NCBI RefSeq assembly: GCF_036370855.1 | Contig: NC_088111.1 | Span: forward strand, 20,309,501 to 20,373,500 | Direction: 5' to 3' | From: Dromaius novaehollandiae | Lineage: Eukaryota; Chordata; Aves; Casuariiformes; Dromaiidae | Length of the DNA stretch: 64,000 nt | Shown: in pieces, positions 48,201 to 60,480 of the stretch | Layout: every line of letters begins with the position of its first letter | Position numbering within the stretch: the first letter of the stretch is position 1 | Notes under the pieces: model-generated | What the model was told of the DNA's origin: nothing | What the model saw: the letters and a program-made list of their open reading frames with translations, nothing else | The model's database searches: none | Made by a program: the position numbers and the translations under genes

Positions 48201-51200
48201 TACCTTCTTTAAGGGGAAACAGTCATTATCCTTTCCAATCAGGGACTGACTTCTACAAAACATTACAAATAAACACAGAACAAAAGAACAGAACCAGCAG
48301 AACAAACCTTCTTCTTAGCAACTGCCAAAGAAATCTGAAATTGTTAGCTCTATTAGTCTAGAACCAAAAGCTGGAAGCTCCATTAAGTGCGACATTAAAA
48401 AAAAAAGTGAGAATTAGAACTACAAAATATATGTTGAAAATATACCAACAATGGCTGCAGAATGGGACTCAGATTTTTCAGAATCAGAATCAGATTTTTC
48501 AAGGTTAAATTTGAACTATGAAGCAAGCAAATAATTACTAAAATTCAAAACCGGGCAACGACCATGGCAACTGACACTGGCATGTTTTCAAGTCCGCAAC
48601 TAAAAGAGTTTAGGAAATATTTAGCTTGCTAGTCTGGCCACATTTTCCATTCCAGTCTCTTTAGTTCTTTCCATTGTCATCTGGGCTACTTTCAGAAGAT
48701 GTCTGAGAACTGTGCTGAATCTGTGCAAAACACACAGCAGTGAAGCAAAGTATGACAAGCAGAAGTCAGATGCTGCTTATGAAGAAAAAAACTTGAAAGC
48801 ATCCAAAAATACATTGGTATGAGAGAGAGAGAGGAAAAAAAAGATTTGAATCATAACTTAGCTTCACTGAAGAAAATAAAGTTATGATTTTACTAAAATT
48901 AACAAGGTTAGGAATAATTTCAGTAATTTTTAGTAAAGAAACTAGTAAGTTTTGAAATTTGCCTTTTGACATATCAATCACAGAAAAAAATCAATTTTTC
49001 TTACAGTTCATTCAGACAATCAGTTTTTGCTTTCCAAACTGCAGGAATTATCAAACTGAAACATCTGGATTACAACTATTTCAGAGTACAATCATTTCTT
49101 TTAAATCCAGAGCACACACATCCACAGTAGTGAAATAATTACATTATAAATGTTTCCAAAATAGATTCCAATTTTGATTAAAGCCTGAGAAGATTACATG
49201 ATTTGACATGCCTTTTCATAAACATAAAACAGTCCCCTAAAGCCCCAAAATACAGTTAGTCATGATAAACTTGTTCCCTATTCAAGTATCCTTGCAACTA
49301 CCTTCTGAAAGTTTGACAACAGGTTAAAAGCTTATTAAGATACTTAACTTACATTCAATATACCTGCTACATAACAAGAAACCTGAATTTTGAAGTTAAC
49401 ATTTTTCATCTTAACCAGGGACAGTAGTTTTAAGAAGGACTGCTCTTCAAATATCTTCCATTCACCTATTTGCTATGTACTGTAGAAATACAGGTAGACA
49501 CTGAGCGCTGACCTTTCGGTACTCATTTTTATAGTGTGTTAACAGAAAGCAAATGTTTTCTTTTCCTGCCCTACAAATGAAGACTATTACTAACCTCTCA
49601 GAGCTGCAGCGTATCTTTTGTTGTTTACACGGGCGAGTAGTGATGTAGCAAGAGAAAAAGCTCAAGTCCACCTTTATAACCTGGCCGTAATCATTTGTGC
49701 TCAAGGCGCATGTGCAGATAATCAGAACTGCTTCCTCAAAGATTACTCTCTATTAGTCACACCCCAATAAAAGAAGATTAAACCCAAAACTGAGTAGATG
49801 ATTTCACAGCCTTGGAGAATACTGAATCCCGTCTGAGATGTCTGCCTTATACAGCGAAGAATCTGAGAGAAAAACAAAGCAACGTAAAGATAAAATAATA
49901 GTACAGAAAAAAAGACAGCTAATAGACAGTTACTCTTTTCTTCCTCAGTACTTCAGCACATCCTGCAGTTTTCTCTGAATCCAGATTCATAGCAGCATGC
50001 CTTAACGTCTCTGCTACATAGATCTGGAAATAACATTCGACAGCACAGTGCTCCCCTCCCCTGCTACAAACCAGGGACATACTTTATTACATTTACAGCT
50101 TCAGTTACTACCTGTGGTGCAATTCATTTAGGAAGATTGCGTCAGAGCCAAAATTAAGCACACCACTTAGCACTACAACCAGCCGAATGCAACGAGCTCG
50201 TCTTGTGCAGGAGAGCAATCTCGATGATGTTGACATATTTTAGTGAGGATTGTTTTCAGTAGAGTACACAAGAGTTCGATGGATTGCCTTAATGAGGTTA
50301 AATGCAGTTCGATTGCTTTATAAATTGCCCCGGGCGTTGTGTACAGCAAGAGCTGGACTCCAAGCCAGCATCAGGAACACAGCCCTGGATAATGCTCTAA
50401 TGCCACTTCATCAGTAACAGTAGGGGACTAGTTATTTGTTTCCCACAGTTTTTCTACATTCCTTTGGGACAAAGTCTAGAAACCTATTGAACCAAAGTAA
50501 GTATTCACCTCTCATTTCTGCGAGTAACTGATAAAGACTGATACAGGGCAAACCATTTCAAGCATTTAGATGATTTCTCTTGAGATGTTGTAGTTGCATA
50601 GGAAGGACTGATAGAAAACTTGCTTAGAATCCTGTGCTTCTATTCCCAGGAAAGTACTATTGCCTTCTTATATATGGTCTTTTAATTAGTTGTGATAAAT
50701 CTATCATGTAATTAATTACAGTCAACAGTTCAGAAACACAATGAGCTATTTAACTCTTCAGTGGTTAGATAACTGCCAGTAACTTATACTTAGGAGAACC
50801 TGTATGCGTCATATCTGCAAACACTTTAACAGAAAGCAGCATCCCTTCCTTCCCATTGCCTGTCCTGAGCTGACACAAGCACTTCTGTGGCTTGATGAGT
50901 GTTGATACAATAATCATGGAAAGATACTGCAGAAATAAAAAATTAAAAAAAAAATTAAAAAAAGTAAAGATAAAGGCCTGAAAATAATTTGTGGTGAAAA
51001 AAAAAAAGGAAAAGAAATTGTTATTATAAAAGGGAAGAAAGAAGGCTGAAGAGAAAAACACTAAGACACAGAACAGTAAATGTTACCAAAGCTATAGATC
51101 AGGAGCTTCTGTCCTGCCTGTATCATAACAAAAAGGAGGAATAACTAATCAAAATGGGAGAATTTCATTTTTCTTTTTAAAGGAAAGTGTGTTTCAGTGA

Positions 51201-51345
51201 CAAATTTATTTTACAGGTTATATTAAAAAAAAAAAAAATCCAACAGCTGCTATAACAAGACTTAAAGACTAAACTTCTTGTGAAGAAATACACAACAGCA
51301 TACTTTTTCCATAAAGTATTCAATTTCTTGTCCAAGAAACAGGAA

Positions 51346-53302
51346 TTAACACCTGCAATCCTGCCAATAAGTGCTAATAAGATAGATGGACACTGCCATA
51401 ATTTCTTTATCTACTAATGCTAGGCATATGTGGTGATGAGCAATGAATTTCAGAACCAAAGCTGTGCCATTCCAAAATGCACGTCTGATGACAGAGTTCA
51501 GCCACTGAATGGGTGGAAGTTTACGCTCAGACACATGCACAAACACAATGTTGAAGATGCAAATTCATTTTCTTCTTGAAGGTTTAGAAAGATTTTCTTT
51601 ATCTGAATTTGTTGAAAAAAACACCACTGAAAGTGGGAAAGCTACGTTTTCCTGTTTCAAAACCAGAATGCAAGAGTAGCAGATATTCATATTCTACACT
51701 CAGCCAATTCTATAATGAGCCAAGTAATTTGGGCTTAGGAAGTTATAACAATACTTTTTTCAGATTTCCTATTAAGTTTGAAATATAAGAGACTACAAGC
51801 TCATATTTTATAAAGTTTTGTTTACAATATTTAAGCATAGACTGAAAAATGGAAAATACTTAAGTGGTCTGCTCCATCCCTTCTCCAAATATTTCATTCC
51901 ATTCAAAACAACTGCCAGCAGTACCATTCAGCTAATTTTAAGGCTCCAAAATGACAACTCATAATTTTCTTTTGGGAGATTTCTAAAAATAGAACAGTCA
52001 AATCAATATATTCTTCTTACTACATTACAAGAAATCAGGGAAAATACAAGCAAGTTGTAAGAATGACATATTCTCTCACTCTGTGCTCTTCTTCCCTTTG
52101 TTTTGAAAACTGAAGTAACCAGACACAGAAGTCTCCAATGGTAAACTCTGGCTCAGCCAGAAATTTAACACTGAATATGTAATCTTCAGCCTTCATTTTT
52201 TTTCCTCTCTCTCTTTCTAAATGTCTCAGTTTATACTTTTCCAAATGTGCGAGTGCAGTCTCATATACAACTAAAGGCACATAGTGTAACTGCTTGTGGG
52301 AAGCTCTATCATATGATGGCAAATCCATAAGCAATAAGACAAGTCATTTTTCTGTTCTCTTCCATTGAAAGTTAACTGTCAATTTGATGTCCATAAGCTC
52401 TAGGTCTTTATTGATAATAAATATTCAACAACAGGAAAACAACTTTAAACATCCATACTTTGAAATGTTCTCCCGTTAGACATAATATCTACATTTGTCT
52501 ATGTTGAATACAGATTTAGTTCTCTTCCTCCTACCCAAACTGTCTCTGCAGAAGTTCATATAATTGTGTTTAATTTCTTGCTTGTTTAGAGTTTCATTAG
52601 GTCCAGAACAGCAGCTGACAGCATTAGTAGCAACACACATGGATCTTACAAGTAGAAGATACATCTCGGATCCTACAAAAGGTCATGCCTAAGCTATCAA
52701 AAGGGACACTTGACAAGAAGCATTTCACAGACAATGACAACATTTATGGATCTTTTGGCATATGAAAACCATCATCCTGATTTTTTTTTTTTAAAGTACT
52801 CATACCTCCTAGATCTGCTTCTCCCACTGTCTGACCAGTTTCAGCAGTGTGTGATTATCCCATTTCAATAGTTTTTGTGACTGGGTATCAGAACAGTGTG
52901 GCCAGGAATTTTCTCTATGAAGCATTCAGTTTCTGTTCTGGGCCAGTCTTCAGCGATGCACCTGCGCAGCCAAAAGCTACTTGAACTCTCAACAGCCCAA
53001 ACTACAGTGGCTGCAGATCCCCAAACGAATGCTATGCCAGCCTGACTGCAATACAACAAGTTCCATAGCTAACCAGAGTCTCTGTCATTTGACTCCATAT
53101 CGGTTAGTATCATGCTGACAGAGGAAAATTCAATCTGCTCTATGGAGATGAACACACCTTTTTGCAAAGTTTCATATACTTTTCTCCAGACAACTTGAAA
53201 AATCTGCCAGTCATGATCTATACCATATTGTAACTGGGTTCTTTTCTTTTTTATCCTCCTATTCCATAAAATGGTATCTTTTTCCTTGCAGAATTTAGCC
53301 AT
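51346..53302 (-). pseudogene. Decayed multi-exon relic of an unidentified protein-coding gene
   Basis: Several minus-strand segments read like protein. Segment 53069-53302 includes IDHDWQIFQVVWRKVYETLQ. Segment 52865-53059 includes AVESSSSFWLRRCIAEDWPR and is in the same frame after one TAG. A shifted segment, KWDNHTLLKLVRQWEKQI, runs to a GTATGAGT donor at 52805. The next plausible exon, 52535-52672, begins after CCTTTTGTAG, giving a 133-bp GT-AG intron, but it has stops in each frame. Segment 52035-52334 includes VPLVVYETALAHLEKYKLRH and LAEPEFTIGDFCVWLLQFSK. Segment 51346-51546 includes SERKLPPIQWLNSVIRRAFW. Retained splice-like sites argue against a processed copy. Stops and a frameshift argue against an active gene. 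I cannot name the family. Chance open frames remain possible, but the composition is unlike the surrounding intron. Confidence 0.4.
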
Positions 53303-55014
53303 GCATTCACGAGGCTGGCCACGTAGGGTTAGGAGCCTTGTCTGCAGGCTGCAGGGAAGTCTTCATTGTTCAGATGATGTACAAGCAAAATTAGCTCATC
53401 ATAGTCTCAACTTGCACTGTCAACACAAATATATATGAACATACTCCATTTTTTAAAACTAATGGCCAAATTCAGATTCTTCACAATGTTCATATGCCTC
53501 AAAATGGTGTCCACATTGATGAACCTTGTACATTCTCTCTTCTAAGAGTTTCAAAATATGAACTGTGCCATTCAAAGTCTGTTAAGGAAACAGGCTAAAC
53601 CCCTGATTCCTAATGTCATCAAAAGTTATGTGATTTTTTTTAAAAATAATCAAAGCAGTACAAATAGTGTAGAGACTTAAGTCAATTTAATTCATCTGTT
53701 AATTTAATTGATAGGGCATGTTTAATTTGTTTTAAGACCTCCTAGTGCAATACATGGATATAGAAAGCCTTAATCTGGCAGTGCCAGAGTGCTTACGGGA
53801 TACCTAAATTAGATAATGGGCAGATGAAGCAGTAACCCCGGGATAATCTAGCACAAAAGTCCCTACTCTGTTAGCAAGTCTATGGAAATTGCCTGTGTGC
53901 ATTCCTTGCCTTTGTAGTAAACAAGTGGGCAGGTACCTTGTGTTCATACCAGCAGTTATCACTAACAAACTTGTTTATTCCAGGGTAAATTTTTGTGTCC
54001 CCATAATTGCAGTGGGCAGCTGAAAAAGGAGAAGTAGGAAATTCTATTACTGTCTGCACTGAGTGCTAAAGGTCTAGAGGTTTTTCTTTGGAAAACAAAA
54101 ACTGATTTACAGTTACATGAACACATGAAAGTGACAAAATTAAAGCTGCCATTTTATAAACAAATTTATTTTCTTCCAGCTCAGTAAAACCCTGTAGACT
54201 TTCTCCCCTTTCCCAAGATTGCTCTGAAAAGCTTCAATAATCTGGTATCCCTAATAATAGAGAATCCCCCTCCTGAAATGACAAAAAGAGGTGAATTATC
54301 CTGCATGCAGAAGGCAGCCCAGACACCAACACCAAGCACTTCCAAGTGCATCTTACAATTAAAGGAGGGTCTAATCTCAGGAAGAATGCCAGCAACTGCA
54401 GTTCAGAGATCTCAAGCATGATATTGCTTCATTTTGATAGTTATTTCTGTAGCCTTTCCAAAATTATGCCCTCCTAAAAGGCAGGGAGCAGCAATGAACA
54501 ATAAGGTAAATAAAACATGCACGAACTTTCTGCCAAGAGTATTTCACTGAGAAATCCATAATCAAAAATACCTATTTCTGTTGGCAGCCTCCTCTGAGGC
54601 TAAAAAAAGTACAGAAAAAACATTTCACACTGAGAAGGCTGACAATGTAGAATCCTAAACTAGTCATGCGTTATCTCAATTATGATTTTAAATTAAATGG
54701 CATTTATAACAGAGGTATAGTTGATGTTTTTAACATCAAAGTTTGAGGCAAAACATTGGAAAGACTATTCCCATTAGAGAGCCACTAAGGCAGTTAAAGG
54801 ACCAGAAAACATGATATGCAAGAAGAGTATGCATGGTGGATAGTGTTCTTTATCCATGTGCTGATTTTGAGTAAACCTAAGGGAACTTAACATATCTGAC
54901 ATGCCAGCTCCTCTGCCAAATGCTGCTGCACTGGCCAGTGAATTCAAAGTGAAAGCTAGAAGCGCAGCAGGACTGCAGGAATCTTGTTTCTTCAGGGAAA
55001 AACAAGTAGTTTCT

Positions 55015-55106
55015 GTATATAATACATATATATATATCATATACATATATACACACACACATATATTTTTGGCAATATAATTCATATATATAATATATGA
55101 AGATAT
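55015..55106. repeat. TA/CA-rich low-complexity tract
   Basis: Alternating ATATAT, CATATA and ACACAC runs cover about 90 bp with interruptions. It is simple-sequence DNA, able to form cruciform or Z-DNA structures. Confidence 0.85.
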
Positions 55107-57580
55107 ATTACAAAAAAGAATCAGACCAAAGTATTTTTTTAATCCTTACCTTGGAACTTGTCCTTGTACAGATCTTGTTATGACTTATTCACTTGTGTTA
55201 CAATAGACTGCAAGGTCTGTTGATGGAGGGGACAAAGGGAGGGAGGGGGAAAAAAAGTCAGACTTAAAAACAAGGCAGCGGGCAGCATCAGCTGAGCAGT
55301 ATACCTCCACACCTTTAAGAGGGACCTGTCTGCACTGTATGGCTTCCAACTATTTGCATCTGCAGCGTAAAGAACAAGGGGACAAATGTCCTCACAATAG
55401 AGGAGAACAGTCAATTAACCATTAATGCTATTAAATTGCTTACAATATAAACAAATCATTTCAGTCTCTAAAACCAAAGGTAGAATTGCAGCTTATGGCA
55501 TCTTTGTCATAAATGCTTTTAGCCAGTGTTCTCACTATAGTCTATTGCTTTTTTTTCCTCAACAGTTCTCACCCAATGTTACAAAGTGCTTTGTCTATGA
55601 AATCATAGAAACAACAAAATTCTGCATTGAACAGGAAATCTCTGGAGAGCATCTCTCTTCCTAGGACTGTCTAAGAGAGGTATTTTCTGCATAGGTGGAG
55701 GACTTCAGAATACTGCTTCTGCAGCTTGCAATACTTCTCTTTTTAGGTATTAGATTCCTAGTTTCGAAACAAAAACAACTGTATTCTGAGATATGCAGTG
55801 GAGTATGGGTTTAGATCAGCTAACCTGTTGGGGGTCAATAAAGCAGTCTCATGCCCTATTAGGGAGAAAAGCTTCAAGTAATAACTAATCCGATGAGTGC
55901 TGGTTTTCTTTTTAAATGAAGGATATTCAGCCTAGCAGATTTGCAGATAACCAAGTTCTACTTTACTGTGAAATAAGCTCACTACAGCAAGTGCATGCAC
56001 TTATGAGTTCTTTCCTCTGTAAGCTGTTTTTCCCCTGAAAAACTCTTAACGAGATAATCCAGTACTGGTGTAGCTGCACAGAAGTTATACCTATTTGCTG
56101 ACATAACATAGCTGCATGTGCACTAAGCACAGATAAATATGCTCATTAATACATATACAGACAGTTTATGAAATTTCTTGTTAGCTTGTTGAGTGGGTAT
56201 CAACAACAGGTGGCCTTCTGCAGCATGTTTTAAAGCCTAGGTAGCTGCCTTGGAGCAAAATAACGAAACGTTTATTCCGTCAGCTTAAACAAGAGGAGAA
56301 CAGATGAGATACTTAGTCACACAGACAATTTAAAACAGTTGGTTCCGCAGTTAGACATCACGAGCATTTACTCCCATCAATACACATGGAATGCAAGCAA
56401 GTCAATCATTAATATAGTGCAATTAGCTATGCCTATTTTTATATCAGAAAGGTCGTGTGACTGCCTGGACAAGTACAAAAGGGCTAAACACTAGCATTCC
56501 TCACATAAACTCAACATCACAACCCCCCCGCAAAAAAAAAAAAACAAAAAAAACCCCACTATGCAAAATCTACCAGAATATTCCAGTTAAACTTGATAAT
56601 AAGGGCATATTCAAATAATTACATCAGACGTTTAAAGGAAATTTTAGTTCTTTAGATCTCAGTCACAATTCAAGGCTATATAGAGATGAAGAATAAATAG
56701 CTATTTTTTTTTGGATCGTTAACACAGTTTATCTATTTCAAGTGTTAAAATATGCCTGTCTGCTTCTGAGTGTGCATCCATATAACCTTACACAAGCAGT
56801 TTTAATGGCCTCTCCAACCTAGCAGGTAGAGCAGAATGTATTCTAAAGAGCTAAAAGAACAGCGAGAACTAATTTTATGGTGTGCCGCCAATAATTTGCT
56901 GGTCCCTAGTTCTATGTGGCTTCAGTACTGAAGCAAAGACACTTATGATTCAAGCAAATGCCATGGTAGTATTATCAGACTGCAATAACCTTGGCTTCGG
57001 AGATAGTGAGACACATGAGCAGCATGCACTGGTTTGCTCTACTTGCTTGTCTGTCTACCTCGAATTCATGTGTACATTAATTCCAGTGCAGGAGTAGCAT
57101 TTTTCAGTTTACTTTACAAACCGAATGACAAAGGTGAACAAGGGAGGGAGACCGTCTCAAAATTTCAGATCAAAAGAATGAAGGAGCAAACACAACCAAG
57201 GGGAGAAAAAAGTCAAGGCTGCAATAAGAGAAGAGGATTGGGAAGAGCAGAGACTCTTATCTGCAGGAAGGGTCCAGAGATAGCTTTTACAAACATTTAC
57301 GTGACAACTTTTTAATTATTAACAGCATAAAGAGAAGCAGAAAGTTGCTCTCCCCTGTGTTCGAATTCTAGCAGCAAAAACACCTACCGATTTTCAAATA
57401 TTAATGGTATCAAAGGCATTCAGTACAAAGATTCCAAATAGTCGATCATTGTGCAACACTATCCACTGCCATTCTGCAAATTACAAAGGACAAGAGTATC
57501 ACGTATTGCTTGGAAGCAACAACGAACACCTGAACTGAAGTTATCAGCGCTGTCCCTGAAAAGTAACTCTCTTAGAAAAC

Positions 57581-57687
57581 TCTTGCAACAGATTTCTGTC
57601 TAACTGCTAGTGATTGCACAAAGAAGCAAACCCTCTTGCAACAGATTTCTATCTAACTGCTAGCTATTGCACAAAGAAGCAAACCCT
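57581..57687. repeat. 53-bp tandem duplication (2 copies)
   Basis: The unit from TCTTGCAACAGATTTCT to GAAGCAAACCC occurs at 57581 and again at 57634. Only about three differences are seen between the copies. Confidence 0.92.
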
Positions 57688-58917
57688 CACAACTGGGAAT
57701 TCCTTTTTTTGGCAATACGGAGGCCTAGACACAAACCATGTATTTCTGTGCTCTACATAGACATGGATATTTTGACAATCCTATTGGGATTGCCTGTAAT
57801 TCAGAAAAACTTTCGTATGCTTTAGCTTCCTCTCTAGGAAGTGAACTGGATGCAAAAACACAATGTTTGAAGATAACATAGTTCTATAACCACCTATTTC
57901 TCCCCCCTCATCATAGCTATACATCATCTGGTCAGAATCCAAGCCTACATCTCCAGCATCAGCAGCCCTCTATGATACCTTCTGGTGCTGCCTGGGGTTA
58001 GAGTAAACTAAATTTACTATATGCACTTAGTCATTTGCTCACTTGTTGGAGGACCAAGAAAGGCTGAGGACCATCTTGGTAAGTTAGAGCAGGCCCCCTA
58101 AATCTGATGTTAAATTAAATAACATTCGGGCAGGCCCAGTATTGCAATAACATTCTTTCGCTTAAGTATTTGTTGTATACATATTTCAGAGAACAATTCC
58201 TTGACAAAGACTATCACCAAAATAGACTGGTGAGATAATTTTGCTTTCCCAATAGAAATCTTTAAATTTTCAAGGGAGAAGCTGCAGAACAAAACTTTTG
58301 GGTTGAAGCAGCCTTTATGTTTGGGGGCATATTGGGGCAGCCACACTGCCCCATTAGACAGTAACTGCTGGCAGAACAAGTCTGTACGTACTTGGATCAG
58401 CACTACCAGTAATCATAGGATTTGTCTTCACATCATGCCCAGGACTTGGAATATTTTGTAGCAAAGAAATAGCAGAAGAGAGTATTAACCTGCACATTAA
58501 CATTAAAAAGCACCTACAGGCCATTTAAATACCTTCTGAAGTCTAGACACACTAGAACAAATGAAAAGGCTAAGTTTAAAGTCTCTTAAAGTCAGCTTTT
58601 CAGCAAACTTGGCAGCACACACGAGTGAAGAACACAATCGTTACGGAACCATTCCCTTCCAGACACAGAAGAACCACACACTTTGCCACCTGTAATTTAT
58701 GGTGGGCATTAAAGCACCCAGAAAAGCAAGCTAAGGATCTAATCCAACCTATTTACTGCAGCTCTGCATAAATTAGGCCAGCGCTGCACTGACGCAACGA
58801 TGGATGGATGTATCGTAGGAAAAGGGCAGTAAGCACCATCAGGCTGTTAGTGCAGTTCAAGCATCAACTCTTTCAGCCTGATATGTGCAAAACTTCACTT
58901 GATTTTTAACACTGTAC

Positions 58918-59790
58918 CGCTGGAAACATCAGCGCTCGCAGGGCAGAGTGACGGCAGGGTGCCGCGGCGCGCTGAAGCCCGGCGCGCAGGCAGCCTCTCC
59001 CGACAACGCTGCTCGCCGGCACAAGCCCGACAGCGAGGCGCGCGCCCGCGGCTCCCGGGGCTGCGCCCCCAGGGACCAACCGCTCACCGCCCGCGCCCAG
59101 CGCGGCTCCAGCTAGCGGCAGGGCGCCGGCCGCAGGCACCGCCGGAGCAGCCCCGGTTGCTCCGCGGCCTCGCGGAGCCGGGCACGCCACAGCGGGCGAC
59201 GGCGAGGGCAGCTGGGCGCCGCGGCCCCGGCAGAGCGGCCCGCCCGCCCGCAGCCCCCCGCGGGGCCGCCCCCAGCCGCCGCCGCCGGCCGCGACCCCCG
59301 GCCGCTCTCGGTGCCGGCGGAGGCGAGCCCGGCCCACCCCGCCGCAGCCTCCCGGGAGCGCGCTCCCCCGAGGCCCCCCGGCCGCTCGCTGCAGCGCGGC
59401 CCCCCGGGCCGCCCTTACCCCGCCGCCTCCCGCCGAGGCACCGCGGCTCCTGTCAGGCCCGCGCGCTCCCGCGCACGCGCGCCGCCCGCCGGCTCGTGCC
59501 CCGGCGACGGGTGGGGGGAGAGAGCGGGAGAGACGCACGGGGCTACGCGCACGCGCAGACCGGTCGGCCGGCGGCAGCGGCGTGCGCACGCGCCGCACTG
59601 GCCATGGCGGGGCGGGGAGGGGGCACGTTCCCGGCGTCTGCCCGGGCCGGGGCTGTGCGGGCGCTAGGCTGGGCCGGGGACTGGCAGGGGGAGCGGGCGG
59701 GCGTCGCTGCCGGGCTGAGCTGCTTGGTGCCATGTGTCGGGGCAGCTCGGCCGAGCCCGTGGGGGGAGCTGTGAGGGTGCGGGGGAGGGT
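58918..59790. promoter_or_regulatory. TBC1D24: CpG island, probable TBC1D24 promoter
   Basis: There is an abrupt switch from AT-rich intron to extremely CpG-dense DNA. Three NRF1-type motifs (core GCGCACGCGC) occur at 59470-59481, 59546-59557 and 59583-59593, and a GTAAGG donor on the minus strand lies at 59418. Large overlapping open frames on both strands here are composition artefacts, rich in Ala, Arg, Pro and Gly. The island is the only promoter-like region upstream of the TBC1D24 coding exons in this window. Confidence 0.7.
59419..59600 (-). other. TBC1D24: Candidate non-coding exon 1 of TBC1D24
   Basis: On the minus strand GGAGGCGGCGGG is followed by GTAAGGGC, a strong donor at 59418-59417. 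The exon's 5' end is not determined. NRF1 motifs suggest transcription starts around 59500-59600. Joining it to the acceptor at 45289 would give a 5' UTR of roughly 150-260 nt. Confidence 0.4.
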
Positions 59791-60340
59791 GTGAGCGAGG
59801 GGAGCGGAGAGGTGTCAGGGAGGCTGCGAGGGGCGTGTGGGCTGTCAGTGAGGGGGGGCTGTGAGGGGTGTGGGAGAGGGGTGCGAGCGAGGGGGGGCTG
59901 TGAGGGGTGTGGGACAGTTGGTGCCAGCGAGCGGTGTGAGGAGAGGATGTGAGGGTTGTTGGACAGGCACTGTCAGAGGAGGCTGTGAGGGTTGTGGGAG
60001 AGGGGTGTGAGTGAGGGGAGGCTGTGAGGGGTGTTGGATGGTCGGTGTCAGCGAGCAGTGAGGAGAGGCTGTGAGGGCTGTTGGACAGGCGGTGTCAGCG
60101 AGGGGAGGCTGTGAGGGTCGTTGGACGGTTGGTGTCAGTGAGGGGTATGAGGAGAGGCTGTGAGGGTTGTTGGACAGGCGGTGTCAGCGAGGGGAGGCTG
60201 TGAGGGGTGGCAGTGGGGAGGCTGTGAGGGGTTGGCCGAGGGGGATTGCAGCGAGAGGTGGCTGTGGGGGTGATGGGTGGCTGTTCAGGGTGGTGGTGAT
60301 GAGGGGCTGTGAGGGGTGGTTGTGAGGGGTGATGCTGGCA
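59765..60340. repeat. G-rich minisatellite, GAGGCTGTGAGGGGTGTTGG-type units
   Basis: Units of about 39-49 bp share AGGCTGTGAGGG, GTTGGACAGGCGGTGTCAGC and GAGGGG. Unit starts in the clearest part are near 60020, 60066, 60107, 60156 and 60195. The left part is shorter-period and more degenerate. The repeat begins at the upstream edge of the TBC1D24 CpG island. Plus-strand GGGG runs could form G-quadruplexes. Confidence 0.92.
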
Positions 60341-60394
60341 GGTGTTTGCAGGTTTTTGGGTGAAGTCAACAAAATCAAGTCAGGTTGCCAAGGC

Positions 60395-60480
60395 ACCAGG
60401 CTTGAGCTTGTGATTCTGCGTGCAGCTGTGCTTCGGACCAACCTGGGTTACTTACCTTTCCTTCCTCATCTGTAGAGAGC
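60395..60480 (-). mobile_element. MIR-like SINE remnant
   Basis: In reverse complement the sequence TCTACAGATGAGGAAGGAAA, then GGTAAGTAAC and an ACAGCTG segment follow the order of the MIR core ('ACAGATGAGGAAACTGAGG...GTTAAGTAAC...ACAGCTAG'). Confidence 0.5.

Larger units (their letters stand above)
45289..59418 (-). other. TBC1D24: Presumed TBC1D24 intron 1 (about 14 kb)
   Basis: The first coding exon begins at a clear 3' splice site, so a non-coding first exon must lie upstream on the minus strand. The next CpG island, with a GTAAGG donor, is at 59.4 kb. The interval is AT-rich. It contains a decayed spliced-gene relic (51.3-53.3 kb), a possible TATA-containing alternative first exon (about 49.6 kb), a TA-rich patch (55.0-55.1 kb) and a 53-bp tandem duplication (57.6 kb). 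Apart from these I see no features. Confidence 0.6.

Noticed and set aside
50765..51061. Phe/Asn-rich minus-strand frame
   Set aside because: The N-terminal half is translation of A-rich simple sequence (about 50935-51012). The remainder has no recognisable similarity.
58899..59774. Open frames of 291 and 275 codons on opposite strands
   Set aside because: Both lie inside the CpG island, and their protein composition is mere low-complexity Ala/Arg/Pro/Gly. This is promoter and first-exon DNA.
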